A stretch of 64,000 bases of DNA from Trachythela sp. YZ-2020 (GCA_016169945.1 JADLSH010000268.1:829105-893104); one strand, 5' to 3'; counted from the stretch's first letter, positions 20,693-32,712 are shown. The notes: generated by a model from the letters alone, not told the origin. Made by a program: numbers and translations.

Positions 20693-23135
20693 AAAAGAAT
20701 CTATCAGACAGGATGCGTATATCAAGACCACTATCTACGCGGAGAAACAACTTTTTGAAGGCATATATTTTTTCACAACTACTATGTATGCTAAGAACCA
20801 ACTGTTGAAAGATTCAACAATATGCATATGTACATAATTATACAAACCTTCCATTGAGCAATGGTACAATACTCTTGAGTTGAATTTCAGTCATATTTGT
20901 AAAGTACATCTCTGAAATTGCCTTCAATGTTTTCTCCGACACACTTTCATTCAATGACTCAAACAATATATCATCACTTGTTGATAATTCTAAAGTAAAA
21001 CTATAGTTAATATCTTTGAAGATAAATCTCTTATGCTGTCGAACATTTCCAACGTCGACACCTCAGACTCTAATGCAGACACCTAAATCTCAACCCTGAG
21101 AGAGAAAATGCATAGAAATTGAACCTGGTCTAAATTACAGACACCCTGCTGATCAAGTGAAGACATCTTGTGTATGAAATAATTTCCTGCTTGTTTCATT
21201 CAGCGCATGTAAAATGTAGTGGTACGTCGTTAATAGACACTAAAGTGATGTCATCGTAGTGACCTCTATAAAAGAGACATACCGTATTACGTATTTACTC
21301 ACTTGAGAGCCACAGCGCAGTGCTTTTGATGTGGCGCTCATTAGCGATATTCAGTATAAGAAATTTTCGGTATCGGTATACCGGAAAAATTATACCAATA
21401 TTATCAGCATACTGATGTTCAAGCCGCATTAATAAGAAAGGAAATTTCTTAATAATCGAGATTTAGATAATGAAAAGTGCATTCGCTTTTTGCCTTTTTC
21501 ACACATCAATTTGGCATTCGCTATTTGATAGTACCACACGAGTGTAGACAAACACTACTTTTTTGCATCGTACTACAACAAAATCGATAATTTTGGCATA
21601 TGGACATTTCGGTATATCGGATATATTAGATTCCATACCGATATTTTTGGTATCTTCTTCTTCAGGACCGCGCTCTTTAAAAACTATTCCATTTGTACCT
21701 GCCTTCACAATGGAATTGCGCATTTCCAAAGTTCTGGAGAGAGAGTTTAATTACAGAGCATTGAAATATACTCATTTTGAACTTAAAAACACTGTAGTAC
21801 AGGATAATAAATGTCTGAGGCTGATTAAAGATTGAGATTTACTGTAGTTGTTTTCAGATCCAACAATTCCGTCTTACAGTATTTGATTAAGCGCCACAAT
21901 TGTTGTGAATAAGTGTGACACCTATTTGAGGGTGGCGCTCAATCGTATTGACCGTATTAACAAGGTTAAAATGTACCTGTTGGGTTGAAAGGAAATTCAT
22001 TCTCTTTTGCACTGTCTGAGTTCTTAACAACATTGCATTCACTCAATACTTTCAACTGAAATATGAAAAGTAATTTTTGTTTTACTATATAATGGTAATC
22101 AGCTACAGATGAGATATTCAAATTCACAATCTTCCCAATTGTGCCTGTCAAAATCAGTGTGACGGGATCACTCATTTTGCATGTAATAGGCTTTCATGGT
22201 TGAAAAGCTAGTCAAAAATGCTGAACTGAAAATCATCTACTAGGTTGTTGTCGTATTTTGAAATAGAAATACTCATAACATCAGCATTTCTCACCAGGGA
22301 AAGTCACCAAATATTTAATATAATTTTGCCAAACCAATTTTCAATACATTGATGTTTCAAAACAGCGCAGGCTAAGTGTCTATACTGCAAGCTTCGCGTC
22401 TTACGATCAATCCACCTAAAATATATAACTACCTGGAAGTTAGTAGAAATTTCAAAATTTCCAGGGTCTTTGCTCGAAACTTGAAGTTCTTATTGTATTT
22501 TTCAGGTAGGTGATCCTAAGGACCCAAAACTTAAGTAAACTTAATATCCCCTTTTAATACAGTTGTGATGTTAACCAGTATATATAGATTACTTCATGGT
22601 TGGCGAGTGCATGCGTACAATTTCTATTTGCGAGTTGCAAATAATAAAAATCGTACAAACAAGCCAATCATGATGCAATTTGCTTATTATAGAGATAAAG
22701 ACAGACTCTCAGGGAAGAACATGCAAGCAAAGTATATCTAGCCTATAATCAAACCTATGACCTTGCATTTCCAGTGCAGCAGTCTGTGGCCATGCAGAGC
22801 TTGTCCATGATGCAGTTTGTTGGCAAGAGCAAACCTCATGTTCATGTATATAATATATACAAGGGTGATGTACGAGTATCGTATAATGATAAATGTTCTA
22901 AATATTGGGCATATTGCTTGAAAGAACACTAACGTCCTTATAGACCTTATCATAACAAGTTCTTACCGTTTCTCTGGCTTCACACTGAAGTTTGAACACT
23001 TCAATCTGGAGAGATTAAAAACGCCAGAGTCTTTTCTACTCAGTTTGAAGCTTTGAAGCACTTACAAAGAAATTAAATTAAAACTTTATTGCTGGGCCAG
23101 AGAATCTACATCAAAGAATCGCCATGTATTGGCTT
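20693..23135 (+). repeat. Tandem 2.5-kb unit, copy 2
   Basis: Near-identical to copy 1 over its full length, with small indels (copy 1 is about 107 bp longer; for instance copy 2 lacks a segment around 19980-20010 of copy 1). The frame seen at 20322-20549 in copy 1 is cut short here by a TAA (aagaacactaacg, 22923-22935). Confidence 0.9.
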
Positions 23136-23906
23136 AAAAGAATCTATCAGACAGGATGCGTATATCAAGACCACTATCTACGCGGAGAAACAACTTTTTT
23201 GAAGGCATATATTTTTTCACAACTACTATGTATGCTAAGAACCAACTGTTGAAAGATTCAACAATATGCATATGTACATAATTATACAAACCTTCCATTG
23301 AGCAATGGTACAATACTCTTGAGTTGAATTTCAGTCATATTTGTAGCAGATCTCTCAAATTGCCTTCAATGTTTTCTCCGACACACTTTCTTTCAATGAC
23401 TCAAACAATATATCATCACTTGTTGATAATTCTAAAGTAAAACTATAGTTAATATCTTTGAAGATAAATCTCTTATGCTGTCGAACATTTCCAAACGTCG
23501 ACACCGACTCTAACATGCAGACACCTAAATCTCAACCCTGAGAGAGAGAAAATGCATAGAAATTGAACCTGATCTAAATTACAGACATGCTGCCAAGTGA
23601 AGACATCTTGTGTATGAAATAATTTCCTGCTTGTTTCATTCAGCGCATGTAAAATGTAGTGGTACGTCGTTAATAGACACTAAAACTTAAAACTTTAGGT
23701 GGACTCTCAAAGTGATGTCATCGTAGTAACTCTATAAAAGAGACATACCGTATTTATTTTTGGAGCACCACAGCGCAGTGCTTTTGATGTGGCGCTCATT
23801 AGCGATATTCAGTATAAGAAATTTTCGGTATCGGTATACCGGAAAAATTATACCAATATTATCAGCATACCGATGTTCAAGCCGCATTAATAAGAAAGGA
23901 AATTAC
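23136..23906 (+). repeat. Tandem 2.5-kb unit, truncated copy 3
   Basis: Matches the first 770 bp of the unit, then switches at aaggaaatta to cgtacgatttctatttggca. That sequence belongs to a later part of the unit (compare 20161-20180), so an internal deletion is likely. Confidence 0.85.
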
Positions 23907-23926
23907 GTACGATTTCTATTTGGCAG

Positions 23927-23993
23927 TTGTGAAGGATCGGTAAAAAACGAGTGAGTGCAGCGAACGAGCACATTTAGCAATCCTTCACAACAA
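23927..23993. mobile_element. Tiny foldback element, copy 1
   Basis: Ends gttgtgaaggatcg and aatccttcacaac enclose gtgagtgcagcgaacgag. A second copy lies at 25129-25195. Confidence 0.7.
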
Positions 23994-25066
23994 GTAATTT
24001 GTTTATTATAAAAATAAATATATGACATTGACAGACTCTCAGCGAACACGCAAGTGAAGTGTATTTAGCCTCAAAAACAAATTTCTTACCATTTATTTAT
24101 TCATGTTCTCGCTGAAATTCGAATCAAAGAGGTTTATCCTAAGTATTTTTAGCCTCAAGTGTTTTCTTTTATGGTAATATAGTCGCTTTAGCTGAGAAAA
24201 ACGCAATAAAACTCTCACTTCGGTGATTTCGCAAAAACTCAGCGTCATGTTTACAATGTTGAGCGCGAAAAGACTAGGCAATCAAAACGCTGAGATGATA
24301 ATTTTCAAATGTGAGAAATATCGTCCGCCGTGATAATACGATTTATATTTCACCATTCAACTGGACGGAAATCTCAATACTTAATATATAATAATTAAAA
24401 ATAACGAATAGTTCTGTTATCATTATAGACATATCGATATCCTGCAACACCCTAAAATCATCATCCAACTATTTGCATAATCCTTTTCTATGTCAAATTG
24501 AATTGTATTAATTGTTTATACAATCAGGAATCAGAGGAGTCAGAATAATCAGAGGAGGTTAGACACTGCAAAAAGATCCTATTGTCATACCGATTGATTA
24601 TGCCATAATGGACAATGTTGCAACAATAACCCGAATTCTTGAGTACACACAAACCAATAGCTTGAAATCAAGGCTGACAATGTAATCCATTGTAATGAGT
24701 AGTTTTCATTGCCAGCCAGCAAATTCGTGAAAGTGTCTGTAATCGCCATGTGTGTAAATCTTCAACATTTTTGTTTGTGTCACAGAATAATACTGTCATT
24801 TGACGACCAATAGGTTTAATTGAAATAGAAGATTAATTTTGGCCAAATCTGGAAAAATATATCTCAAAACGTGAGCTAGTTCTTTAATGGTAGCATTATA
24901 AATCAACATTTTGTTTAATAATACTGTGATGTTAACCAATATAATTATATAGATTACTTTATGGTTGGCGAGTGCGTACGATTTCTATTAACGAGTTGTG
25001 AAGGATCAGGTAGATTAATCCATGCATTAAGCAATAAACTTAATATTCCCTTTTAATACAGTTGTG
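23994..25066. other. Noncoding stretch with decayed pieces of the 2.5-kb unit
   Basis: The sequence at 24907-25015 repeats the gatgttaaccaatat..tggttggcgagtgcg landmark of the unit. The rest shows no recognisable feature. The minus-strand 62-codon frame at 24093-24281 has no known domain. Confidence 0.45.
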
Positions 25067-25128
25067 ATGTTAACCAATATATATAGATTACTTTGTGGTT
25101 GGTGAGTGCGTACAATTTCTATTTACAA

Positions 25129-25195
25129 GTTGTGAAGGATCGCTAAACAAACAAGTGAGTGCAGCGAATGAGATCGTTTAGCAATCCTTCACAAC
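25129..25195. mobile_element. Tiny foldback element, copy 2
   Basis: Arms tgtgaaggatcgctaaac and gtttagcaatccttcaca with a gagtgcagcgaatgag centre. The unit copies at 20180 and 22640 lack it. Possible 6-bp flank acaagt on both sides. Confidence 0.75.
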
Positions 25196-25278
25196 AAGTA
25201 AATAATAAAAATCGTACAAACGAACCAACCATGATGTAACTTGTCTCTCAGCGAACAACATGCAAGCAAAGTATATCT

Positions 25279-25383
25279 GGTTACAATCCCATGACACGCA
25301 CGAAATAGGGTTAGGGATTGGGTCGGGATTGGGGTCAAGATCAAAGAGAAATATTCGTGATTGCGTGTCATAGAATTATAACC
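25279..25383. mobile_element. 105-bp MITE with 8-bp TSD and known empty site
   Basis: The element begins ggttacaatcccatgacacg and ends inversely with cgtgtcatagaattataacc. Both sides carry GTATATCT (25271-25278 and 25384-25391). The sister copies at about 20279 and 22732 read gcaaagtatatctagcc without interruption, which is the pre-insertion site. An 8-bp duplication fits hAT. Confidence 0.9.
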
Positions 25384-25420
25384 GTATATCTAGCCTACCA
25401 TTATTTCTTACCATTTATTT

Positions 25421-26627
25421 ATTCATTCCTCCCCAATTACTTCAATATCTAAGGATTTCTTCTTCAATTTGTTTAACTTTTTACCTAGAAGTATTAAATA
25501 CAAACATACAATCATATTAAATTACCAATAACCAGTAACCACTTAATAAATTATACTGAACAACACAATGCATTTGCCTGGCTCGAGCAGAGCAAGGCAA
25601 AATCCTGGCTTCCTAGGCTCATATGAATGCATTTAGTAGGTCAACCTGGCAAACCGGTTGCTGATGAAAATAATACCATTTTGCGAAACAAAATCAGTGC
25701 GCTACAATGAACAATCTTAGATCAGAGTTAGCATTCTTAAACAAAGTTCCAATACTGAGATGTTATGTTTTAATAATCCATGACTTTAGTAAGTGAAAAG
25801 TCCTCTAAAAATGTTTCATTTATCTTGTTTTGGAGACTTAATATTTGTCTGAATTAATATGTCCCGACTTGAAAAAAGTTTTCATATCAATGCCAAAATA
25901 AAATGCCTAGATGGCAGTTATTTTTCTGACGTATACATATAAAAACAAAATCGTTGTCTTAGCCAATCATGATGTTGCTAGTTACCAGTTTTCTCTCGGC
26001 TTGAACTTGCGCATGTGCATAACTTACGAAAAGGTCCAGTCCTGTCCTGTCCATGACAAAAAAAAATGACGGACGACAATGAATTCCACAATGTTTTCAC
26101 ATACACGGGCGTAAATATCCGAGCGGAATTAGTACCCTCGCGCGGCGCTTTTCATGGCGCTTTGCATGGCGCTTCGCACCGGTTCGGGGATAAAATGTAG
26201 TCAATACTGTGTACGAAGTACTAAATTCATAATAGTTTAGATTGGGACGATATGTCAAGTTGAAGTTTGAAAGAAATTTAAAGGAGGGAAAGGTGGTTGA
26301 AGGATTTTAGTGAAGCGAAAGATGTGACAGTGGAGAGATTTTCATACATTTTCATACTACAGCTGTAAAACAACTCAGGGATATTATATCGGCAGGGGGA
26401 GGGTCAGACGAGCCCCAGGTTAGGGTCACAAATTTTCCAACTCGTACATGGGGAGGAGGGTCATTTCATCAATTCATTATCCATTGAAAATTTCCACCTC
26501 CACTCCCATCCCCTACTAATTTATGGCAAATCCCTAAGGTCAAATTAAAACATGTTACAACTATAATATTATTACTCAGAAAACGCCCCCCTCCCCCAAT
26601 CAATATCCCTTCACTACGGCCCTGACC
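25421..26627. other. Noncoding stretch
   Basis: I found no supported gene. 26130-26180 has a small repeat of atggcgctt. Around 26390-26600 there are G-rich and then C-rich segments, probably repeat-derived. Confidence 0.35.
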
Positions 26628-27110
26628 TTATGCATGGATCAATTCTTGCTGTTACCATCCCCCCGGGACAATGCAGCAAATCATGTTTCAGGGCCAGGCC
26701 AGGAATAGCGTTGTCTCGAGTTGACGTCACAAATTCCGACCCCCCGCCAAGACTCAGACAAACATTGGCAACTCTTAATATAAATTATATTATGATTGAG
26801 AGCTTGCTGCGAGTTATTTTGATAATTTGATAGTTTGTTTAAAGTTTATTTGTGCGGAATCATACACACGTTGTACTTTTTGCTTTAGTCGAAGTGCCAG
26901 TGTTGATATTTTTGCTTTGGTAGTTGTAATATAGGCTATTTCGTCGCTTTAGTATGGACTATTCTGTCGCTGCTATAAATAGGTCTACTACCCTATATAG
27001 TCTATAGTAATATATTGTTGCTTTCGTGTTTATACTAAGTTTGGACGCTTATTTTGCTCTTTTCGTGTTTTATATTCGCTTTAGTGCACATCGTCGCTGT
27101 ATTACTATTA

Positions 27111-27200
27111 GTATCCACTATTTATAGTCTATCCACTATTTATAGTCTATCCACTATTTATAGTCTATCCACTATTTATAGTCTATCCACTATTTATAGT
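27111..27200. repeat. 18-bp tandem repeat, five copies
   Basis: Unit tatccactatttatagtc, five copies, all but the edges identical. It gives the STIYSL hexapeptide repeat in one frame of a 79-codon open frame, which I regard as an artefact. Looser tatagtctatag words precede it. Confidence 0.95.
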
Positions 27201-27533
27201 TTTGTTTACCTTTTAGTTTTAATACTAAAGAAGCTAGGTCTATTATTCTATCGACTATATTCTATATTTAAAATACAGATTTATTTCAAATGAAAGATTA
27301 ATTGTCACTTATACGTAAAATAATTTCAAATATAAACTCTTTTCACTGAGGAATCTTCCGTTGTTGTAAAACTATTTTGCTTTGACAATAAAAAAAATAT
27401 GTTGAAAAAATATTTCACAAGCAGTACCTCTGGCACTGTGTCTGGTTTAAAAATGAATTCTACAACTAGTGCTTCTCCGATAAATTTAACAACTCTCACT
27501 GACATTATACTCTCACTGACATTATACTGTCGA

Positions 27534-27800
27534 TCAACTCAAGCGGTGGTTAAAATGTAGAGGCTTGAAGCAAAGTCGTAAAATATATGTGCTCCTATTT
27601 ATCATTGATACATCAAAGTTTTTCCGCGAACATGCTGAAACCCAGCGACAAGACTTTTCAATTCCTTGCGACGGTTTTGGAAAAGGTATAAATACCTTCT
27701 GCCCAGAAGCTCTCATTTCCTGAAGCGATTTCGGCAATTTTTCTGGATATCTCGAATCACTTGCACACGTTCCTCAGCAACAGTGCTTAGTACTAACCAT
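27534..27800 (-). pseudogene. THAP-type zinc-finger domain, broken
   Basis: From an ATG at 27798-27800 the minus strand reads MVSTKHCC, a TGA at codon 9 (27774-27776), GTCASDSRYPEKLPKSL, then KVFIPFPKPSQGIEKSCRWV, SACSRKNFDVSMINRSTYI and a C....HF end. Known THAP domains have C-x(2-4)-C, an invariant FPK-type proline, W, F and a C-x2-H close. All are visible here except that a tryptophan expected after the second C is TGA, and the last Cys-His pair is spaced by four residues. THAP domains bind DNA in transposases (P element) and host regulators. The frame lies inside a TIR element, so a relic transposase or captured THAP protein is likely. Confidence 0.75.
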
Positions 27801-28326
27801 GTTCTAACTTTGGTGTAAATTTGAATGAGTTTTAGTGCAGATAAAATAAAAAATATGCCAATGATAGTTCGCTGCTAGTATAATTCTATATTAAATAGTA
27901 GTTTGTTTGTCTGAGTCTCGTGGGGGGTCTTAGCTGAGGGAATCTATTTTTAGCTACTTGGGACAACGCTATTGGTTTGATGATTTGGCCCGGGGGTTAG
28001 GCCGGGAATGTGCGTGATCTGGGGTTTGGTGACTGGCAACGTACAGACTAATCCCTAGTCCTCTGTGCGCTTGTTATTTTTCTGTGACATGCAAAAGCCC
28101 ATCAAATGTTGGATATACAGCATCCCAAATAATTGTTGACAGTAGAAGAAGGGCTGCTCAGAAAGCAAAACAAAGAAGTGCTTTGATTTTCTGTTGAAAG
28201 TATCTGTTTTTTATGTTAAAGTCCTTGCATTAGTTTTTCACCCTTGCCCGGGGGTTGGGAATTGTTAATTTTCAGCCCGGGGCTGGGAATGTGCAGTGAG
28301 CTTTAAAAAAATTTACAAATCCCCAG

Positions 28327-28563
28327 GGGCCGGTTGTTCAAAAGCCGGTTAACTTAACCCTGGGTTAGTGGTAACTTTCATACAAGTTTCCTGACATCGG
28401 TTACATTAATATGAATACTTTCTCCTATCAACCTTGTACTGGGCGATAGAAGTTTTTGTTTATGAAGTTTTGAAATAAACAAACATGCAGAAGTATACAA
28501 ACCAGAACAGCAGATTAAAATTTAACCCCGGGTTAGCGTTAACCGGCTTTTGATCAACCGGCC
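28327..28563. mobile_element. MITE with GGGCCGGTTG ends
   Basis: Begins gggccggttgttcaaaagcc ggttaac and ends with the inverse (gttaaccggcttttgatcaa ccggccc); taaccctgggttag and taaccccgggttag are also inverted. CAG lies on both flanks. It sits in the right arm of the THAP element. Similar ends are widespread in marine invertebrates, as far as I recall. Confidence 0.85.
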
Positions 28564-28614
28564 CCAGGGTGTTGCCCGGGGGGGGGATGAAAACAGCAAG
28601 AATTGATCCATGCA

Positions 28615-29336
28615 TTAGAAAGGCTATATTTTCTTATTTCCTAACTATGCTATATATTTAAATATAATACTAATAGATTTATTTAATGAGGGTTGATATT
28701 GTTTTGTTGAGATTTAAATCATATAATACAGTTCATTTCACTTACCCCGTGGTCCCTAGCACAAAACGATTTCAGCCATAATTTGGATTTCAGCCATAGT
28801 TTATTTGCTTTTTATCACCGAGCCTCACAAATATTATCCACAAGTTGTACTTGAACATAATGATAGTTGACTAAAGAATAATCCAAGCAAGTTTCGTCAG
28901 GTTTTGAAGTAGTTCCACAGTCCCAACTCTGGCTAAAATTCCTAAAAAATTCTCTTCTTCGTCCCCCGACTCCTCCCTCTCGCGTGCGCCCGCATTTCTT
29001 GTTGACAGTACTTCATGTAAATTAAAATTTAACTTCAGCAAATCGATTCTACAAATATGACTGCACACTTCAAAACCTGACGAAACTTGGTTGGATTATC
29101 CTTTAGTCAACTATTATTATGTTCAAGTACAACTTGTGGATAATATTTGCGAGGCTCGGTGATGAAAAACAAATAAAACGGCAAAATATGGCTGAAATCG
29201 TGTTGTGGCGGGGGGTAAGTGAAATGAACTGTATTATATCTCAACAAAACAATATCAACCCTCATTATATTGAAATAAGTAGTTTTTTATCCTATGACTA
29301 AAATATTTAGGAAATAAGAAAATATAGCCTTTCTAA
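28615..29336. mobile_element. 720-bp foldback element
   Basis: The left arm ttagaaaggctatattttct pairs with agaaaatatagcctttctaa at the right. Pairing resumes at cagttcatttcacttacccc, ccacaagttgtacttgaaca and gtttcgtcaggttttgaag. Each arm is about 290 bp, and the middle of about 150 bp is unique and GC-richer. It abuts the THAP element directly. Confidence 0.88.
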
Positions 29337-30383
29337 GGTGTATGAATTTATGTGATGTATAATTAGCAGTTGACCTGGGATGGTTCGTAGTCATTTTCTT
29401 GTAGAATATTGTACCTAGTCACCTAGACACATTTCACTCTCCAATGACCACCCCTAAAAGTAACCATTAATAAACACTATAAGCACTTCAGAAAGTCTGT
29501 AGCTTTGATGATTTAGGAGATACAGCTATGTCTGCAGTACCGTTTCTGGGTGTGGTCATTTTCTGGCATTTCGCACCGGATTAAGGTTTTGGTACATATG
29601 CCATGTTGTCCGTCATGGTCATTTTACCCTAAAACAGTTGAGATTATCTGTCCTAAATGAAATGCATACAAACTCGTATGCAGGTCCTAGACTAAAATAT
29701 TGAACGGAGGTTGAATTTTTCATATACTATTTTTCATATATTACATTAAAATAAAATTTTAGAATGCATAATAACATACCTACATGATATATTTCAGTAT
29801 TCTATTGTTAAAACTATTAATATTTTAACTACTTTTGCTGGTTTTGTAGTGTAATGCATCAGTCAATTCCAGCTGCGACCATTATTGCTGCATGCATGTA
29901 TTCTAGAGGGTCACTGCAGACAAATGAAAGTGTCATACTATACCCATTCTGGCATTGTGTTCAGTTTTGGCTGTTGCTCAAATGAAACTTGTTTTTGTTG
30001 ACATTTTGACAATGTTTCATTCAAAATTTTGTTGATAATTTGGCCAGTATATTTTTGAAAAATTATTTGACATTCTTTTAAGTTTGACTTGCCTTTATGT
30101 TGATTTTTATGAAAAAACCCTGCAGTAATGCAGTCTAAAGTACTGACAATTTATGGTGAACAGATTTGGTCATTTGCCAGATCACATTTTTCTTTAAATT
30201 GATTGACTAGATTAATTCTATCATTCAATCTGATTGGTTGTTGTGGTGCAGAGCTTCAATCTGATTGGTTTAAAATGCAATTTTGGAATTAATCTCACTA
30301 TTTTTGACCAATCAGATTGCAAGAAATGCCATTGATTTCAAAATGAATATAATAAAACTGTTTACACACTGCACATTTCTACT
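29337..30383. other. Noncoding stretch
   Basis: I found no gene. Between 30217 and 30325 the motif aatctgattggtt occurs twice and its inverse (gaccaatcagatt) once. Confidence 0.4.
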
Positions 30384-30406
30384 TTATCACTGCACAAATT
30401 GTAATA

Positions 30407-30724
30407 TATTCTCACTGGTCGCCCCGCCACACAATGCCCTGAGCCGATTATAGCTAAGTATGGGGAGTAAAATTTTTCAGCCCAAGGCAAGACGTGGCGG
30501 AGCAACCGCCGTGTCGCAGCCGAGGGGAGGTGGTTGGGTGAAAAAATCTGTTGCCAATCCCGCTGTCCATGTGTGTCTTCGTGGCAAATGACAGAAAACT
30601 CACATTTCCCTGGGTTTTTATAACGTTGCTATTGCCACACGTGTTTCTATATCCATATTAATTAACTTCCGGCTGAAAAATCGCGCTCTTTAGGCATTGT
30701 ATTGCATGACTCCCAGTAAGAATA
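30407..30724. mobile_element. Short 318-bp form of a TIR element
   Basis: Ends are tattctcactgg and, inverted, ccagtaagaata. Six bases, gtaata, lie on both flanks (30401-30406, 30725-30730). The first 77 bp and last 184 bp are shared with the long form next door, so it looks like an internally deleted derivative. Confidence 0.75.
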
Positions 30725-30959
30725 GTAATATATTCTCACTGGTCGCCCCGCCACACAATGCCCTGAGCCGATTATAGCTAAGTATGGGGAGTAAAATTTT
30801 CCAGCTCAGTCCCCCGTGACTACCGGCATGCTAAGGTCTCGTGTCCATATTAAGTACTTTAAAGGTTATACAGATAAATAAGGATTATCTCTCCAATTCT
30901 CAGAAAACTAAGTTAAGGAAAAGCTAAGGAAAAGCTCTTATAAAGACGAATAGCTTCAT

Positions 30960-31665
30960 ATACCGAAGGCGTATAATTATATTATTAATCAAGTTCGCTG
31001 CACCTACAGTGAGTCAGTTAATACCCTCAAGCATGCCGCCTCATGTCCCAATGGCATATTATTATATAAAGAATAAAAGCCACTGCTCCTAGCGAATGCG
31101 TTTATACTTTCAAACGGCCTCATGCCCAAAGGCGTATTAAAATTTTACAGTTCACTACACCCACAGCGAGTTCTTTTATGTTCAACTGGCCTCATGCACC
31201 AAAGGCGTATTAAAGTTAATAAAGTTCACTGCGCCTCCAGCGAGTGCGTATATATTTCCAATTGGCCTCATGCACCACAGGCACATGGAGATTAATAAAG
31301 TTTTGCTGCACCAACAGCGAATTCGTTTATACTTTCAAATTCGGCAAACACCGCCTCATGCACCAAAGGCGTACTATACTTGGTAAAGTTAACTGCACGT
31401 ACAGCGAGTTCGTATATATTTCCACATAGCCTCATGCACCAAAGGCATATTAAAATTAATATAGCTTACTGCACCTATACAGTGAGTTCGTGCATATTTC
31501 CAGGTGACCTCATGCACCATTGGCCTTGAAATCAAGAAGATCCGCTGCCCCTAGAGCGAGTTCGTTTATACTCAAGTTCAAGCACGCAGCCTCATGCATC
31601 AAAGGCGTATAACATCGTATATTCATTTATACCTTCGACTCGAAACTACCTCGTGCACCAAAGTA
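30960..31665. repeat. Tandem array, unit 73-87 bp, about nine copies
   Basis: Each unit contains cctcatgcaccaaaggcgta, then a ttaataaagttcactgcacc block, then agcgagttcgtatatatttc. The cctcatg word recurs near 31034, 31119, 31191, 31266, 31353, 31429, 31509 and 31589. Units are 70-90% alike by eye. It lies inside the long TIR element. Confidence 0.85.
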
Positions 31666-31988
31666 TATTCACTAGCTGTTTGCATAGCATAGATGAATCG
31701 GAAAATTATGCCGGCACTGAAGCGCGAAAAATAAATATTAGTCATTAGACATACATCCTAACATCCCACTATTTATAAGTGACCGGCAGTATAAATATAA
31801 TAAGAAAATAACTTAAGAAAAAGTATGCTCGATGCCAGAGCGGCAAGGGGTGCCTCGTTAGGTCGCTTAAAGCTGTGCAAATTGATTAAGACAATTGGGT
31901 AGGTAAGTAACGAGAGTAAAAAAACCCGTCGTGATGGCCTCTGTGATTGTGTGTAAAGGCCTTATGTTGAGACAGTGACAATATGTTG

Positions 31989-32285
31989 TGAATGTAAAGA
32001 TACTAGAGAAGTGGTACGCACACTAAACCATCCCACTACAAGTAACTGATAAACGAGAACGCCGTCGTAGACAGTGTATAAGGCTTACTAAGTTTGCCCC
32101 TCTCGAGAAACAGTACAAGCAGGCGATATCGGCAAGTACGAATACTAGAGACTTGTTAAGCGCACTAAACCATCCCACTACAAGTAACTGACAAACGAGA
32201 ACGCCGTCGAAGACAGTGTATAAGGCTTACTAAGTTTGCCCCTCTCGAAAAACAGTACAAGCAGGCGATATCGGCAAGTACGACA
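31989..32285. repeat. 142-bp tandem duplication
   Basis: cactaaaccatcccactac starts at 32021 and again at 32163. Both copies continue through cgagaacgccgtcg, ggcttactaagtttgcccct and gcaggcgatatcggcaagta with only a few differences. Confidence 0.93.
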
Positions 32286-32518
32286 ATTATAGATGAGGAA
32301 ATGTGCTGCATGAAGAATCTTAAACAATTATATGAAAACATAACGAGGTCGTCACGGAAGCAACCATGCGAAGGCATATAGTCAGATACGAGCAAATGTA
32401 CTGCAAACCCAGCAAAAGGGCCCATGGCGTAAGCGTAGATGTATGGATGCATAAAGGGCTTTTAAGATCGTCTCCGTAAGGCAAGAAAGAAACTAATCTG
32501 AGGCTGAGGCTCGACTAG

Positions 32519-32712
32519 TGGTTGTTGGACGATCGCTGCATTTTGCAAATCGCGATCGGGCAGTCGGGCTGTACTTGTTGTTCCACCGCAGCTGGTTGCG
32601 GTACATGGGGTAGTTGCTGAGCATTATTTAGATCATCAATCTCAATAGGTTGTGGTTGAACAGCTTCTACCATAACTCTTTTCGCTCGGCTGCGACACAG
32701 AAAATCTTGCTT
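32519..32712 (-). CDS. C-terminal tail of an unidentified protein in the TIR element
   Basis: The minus strand reads IFYKQDFLCRSRAKRVM, then VEAVQPQPIEIDDLNNAQQ, VPQPAAVEQQVQPDCP and IAICKMQRSSNNH to a TAG at 32517-32519. The acidic and Pro/Gln-rich composition looks like genuine coding sequence, about 62 residues. The upstream side runs into the shared noncoding terminus, so this would be a last exon or a remnant. No family is recognised. Confidence 0.35.

Larger units (their letters stand above)
25067..25420 (+). repeat. Diverged partial copy of the 2.5-kb unit
   Basis: Shares gttgtgatgttaaccaatat, tggttggtgagtgcgtac and gcaagcaaagtatatct with 20110-20290 and 22560-22740. It contains two insertions, the foldback at 25129-25195 and the MITE at 25279-25383. 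Confidence 0.8.
26631..28614. mobile_element. 2-kb TIR DNA transposon relic carrying a THAP frame
   Basis: The left end tgcatggatcaattcttgct (26631) matches the inverted right end agcaagaattgatccatgca (to 28614). Both are flanked by TTA (26628-26630, 28615-28617). Inner parts are inverted too: aatagcgttgtctcgagt and accccccgccaagactcaga at the left pair with the inverse at 27900-27980. The right arm is lengthened by GC-rich subterminal repeats (ttgcccggggg) and by another MITE. A 3-bp TWA-type duplication points to PIF/Harbinger. A THAP domain is also known from P elements, but those make 8-bp duplications. Superfamily undecided. Confidence 0.7.

Noticed and set aside
27054..27293. 79-codon hydrophobic frame with STIYSL repeats
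   Set aside because: It is the translation of an 18-bp tandem repeat; 18 is a multiple of 3, so the frame stays open automatically.
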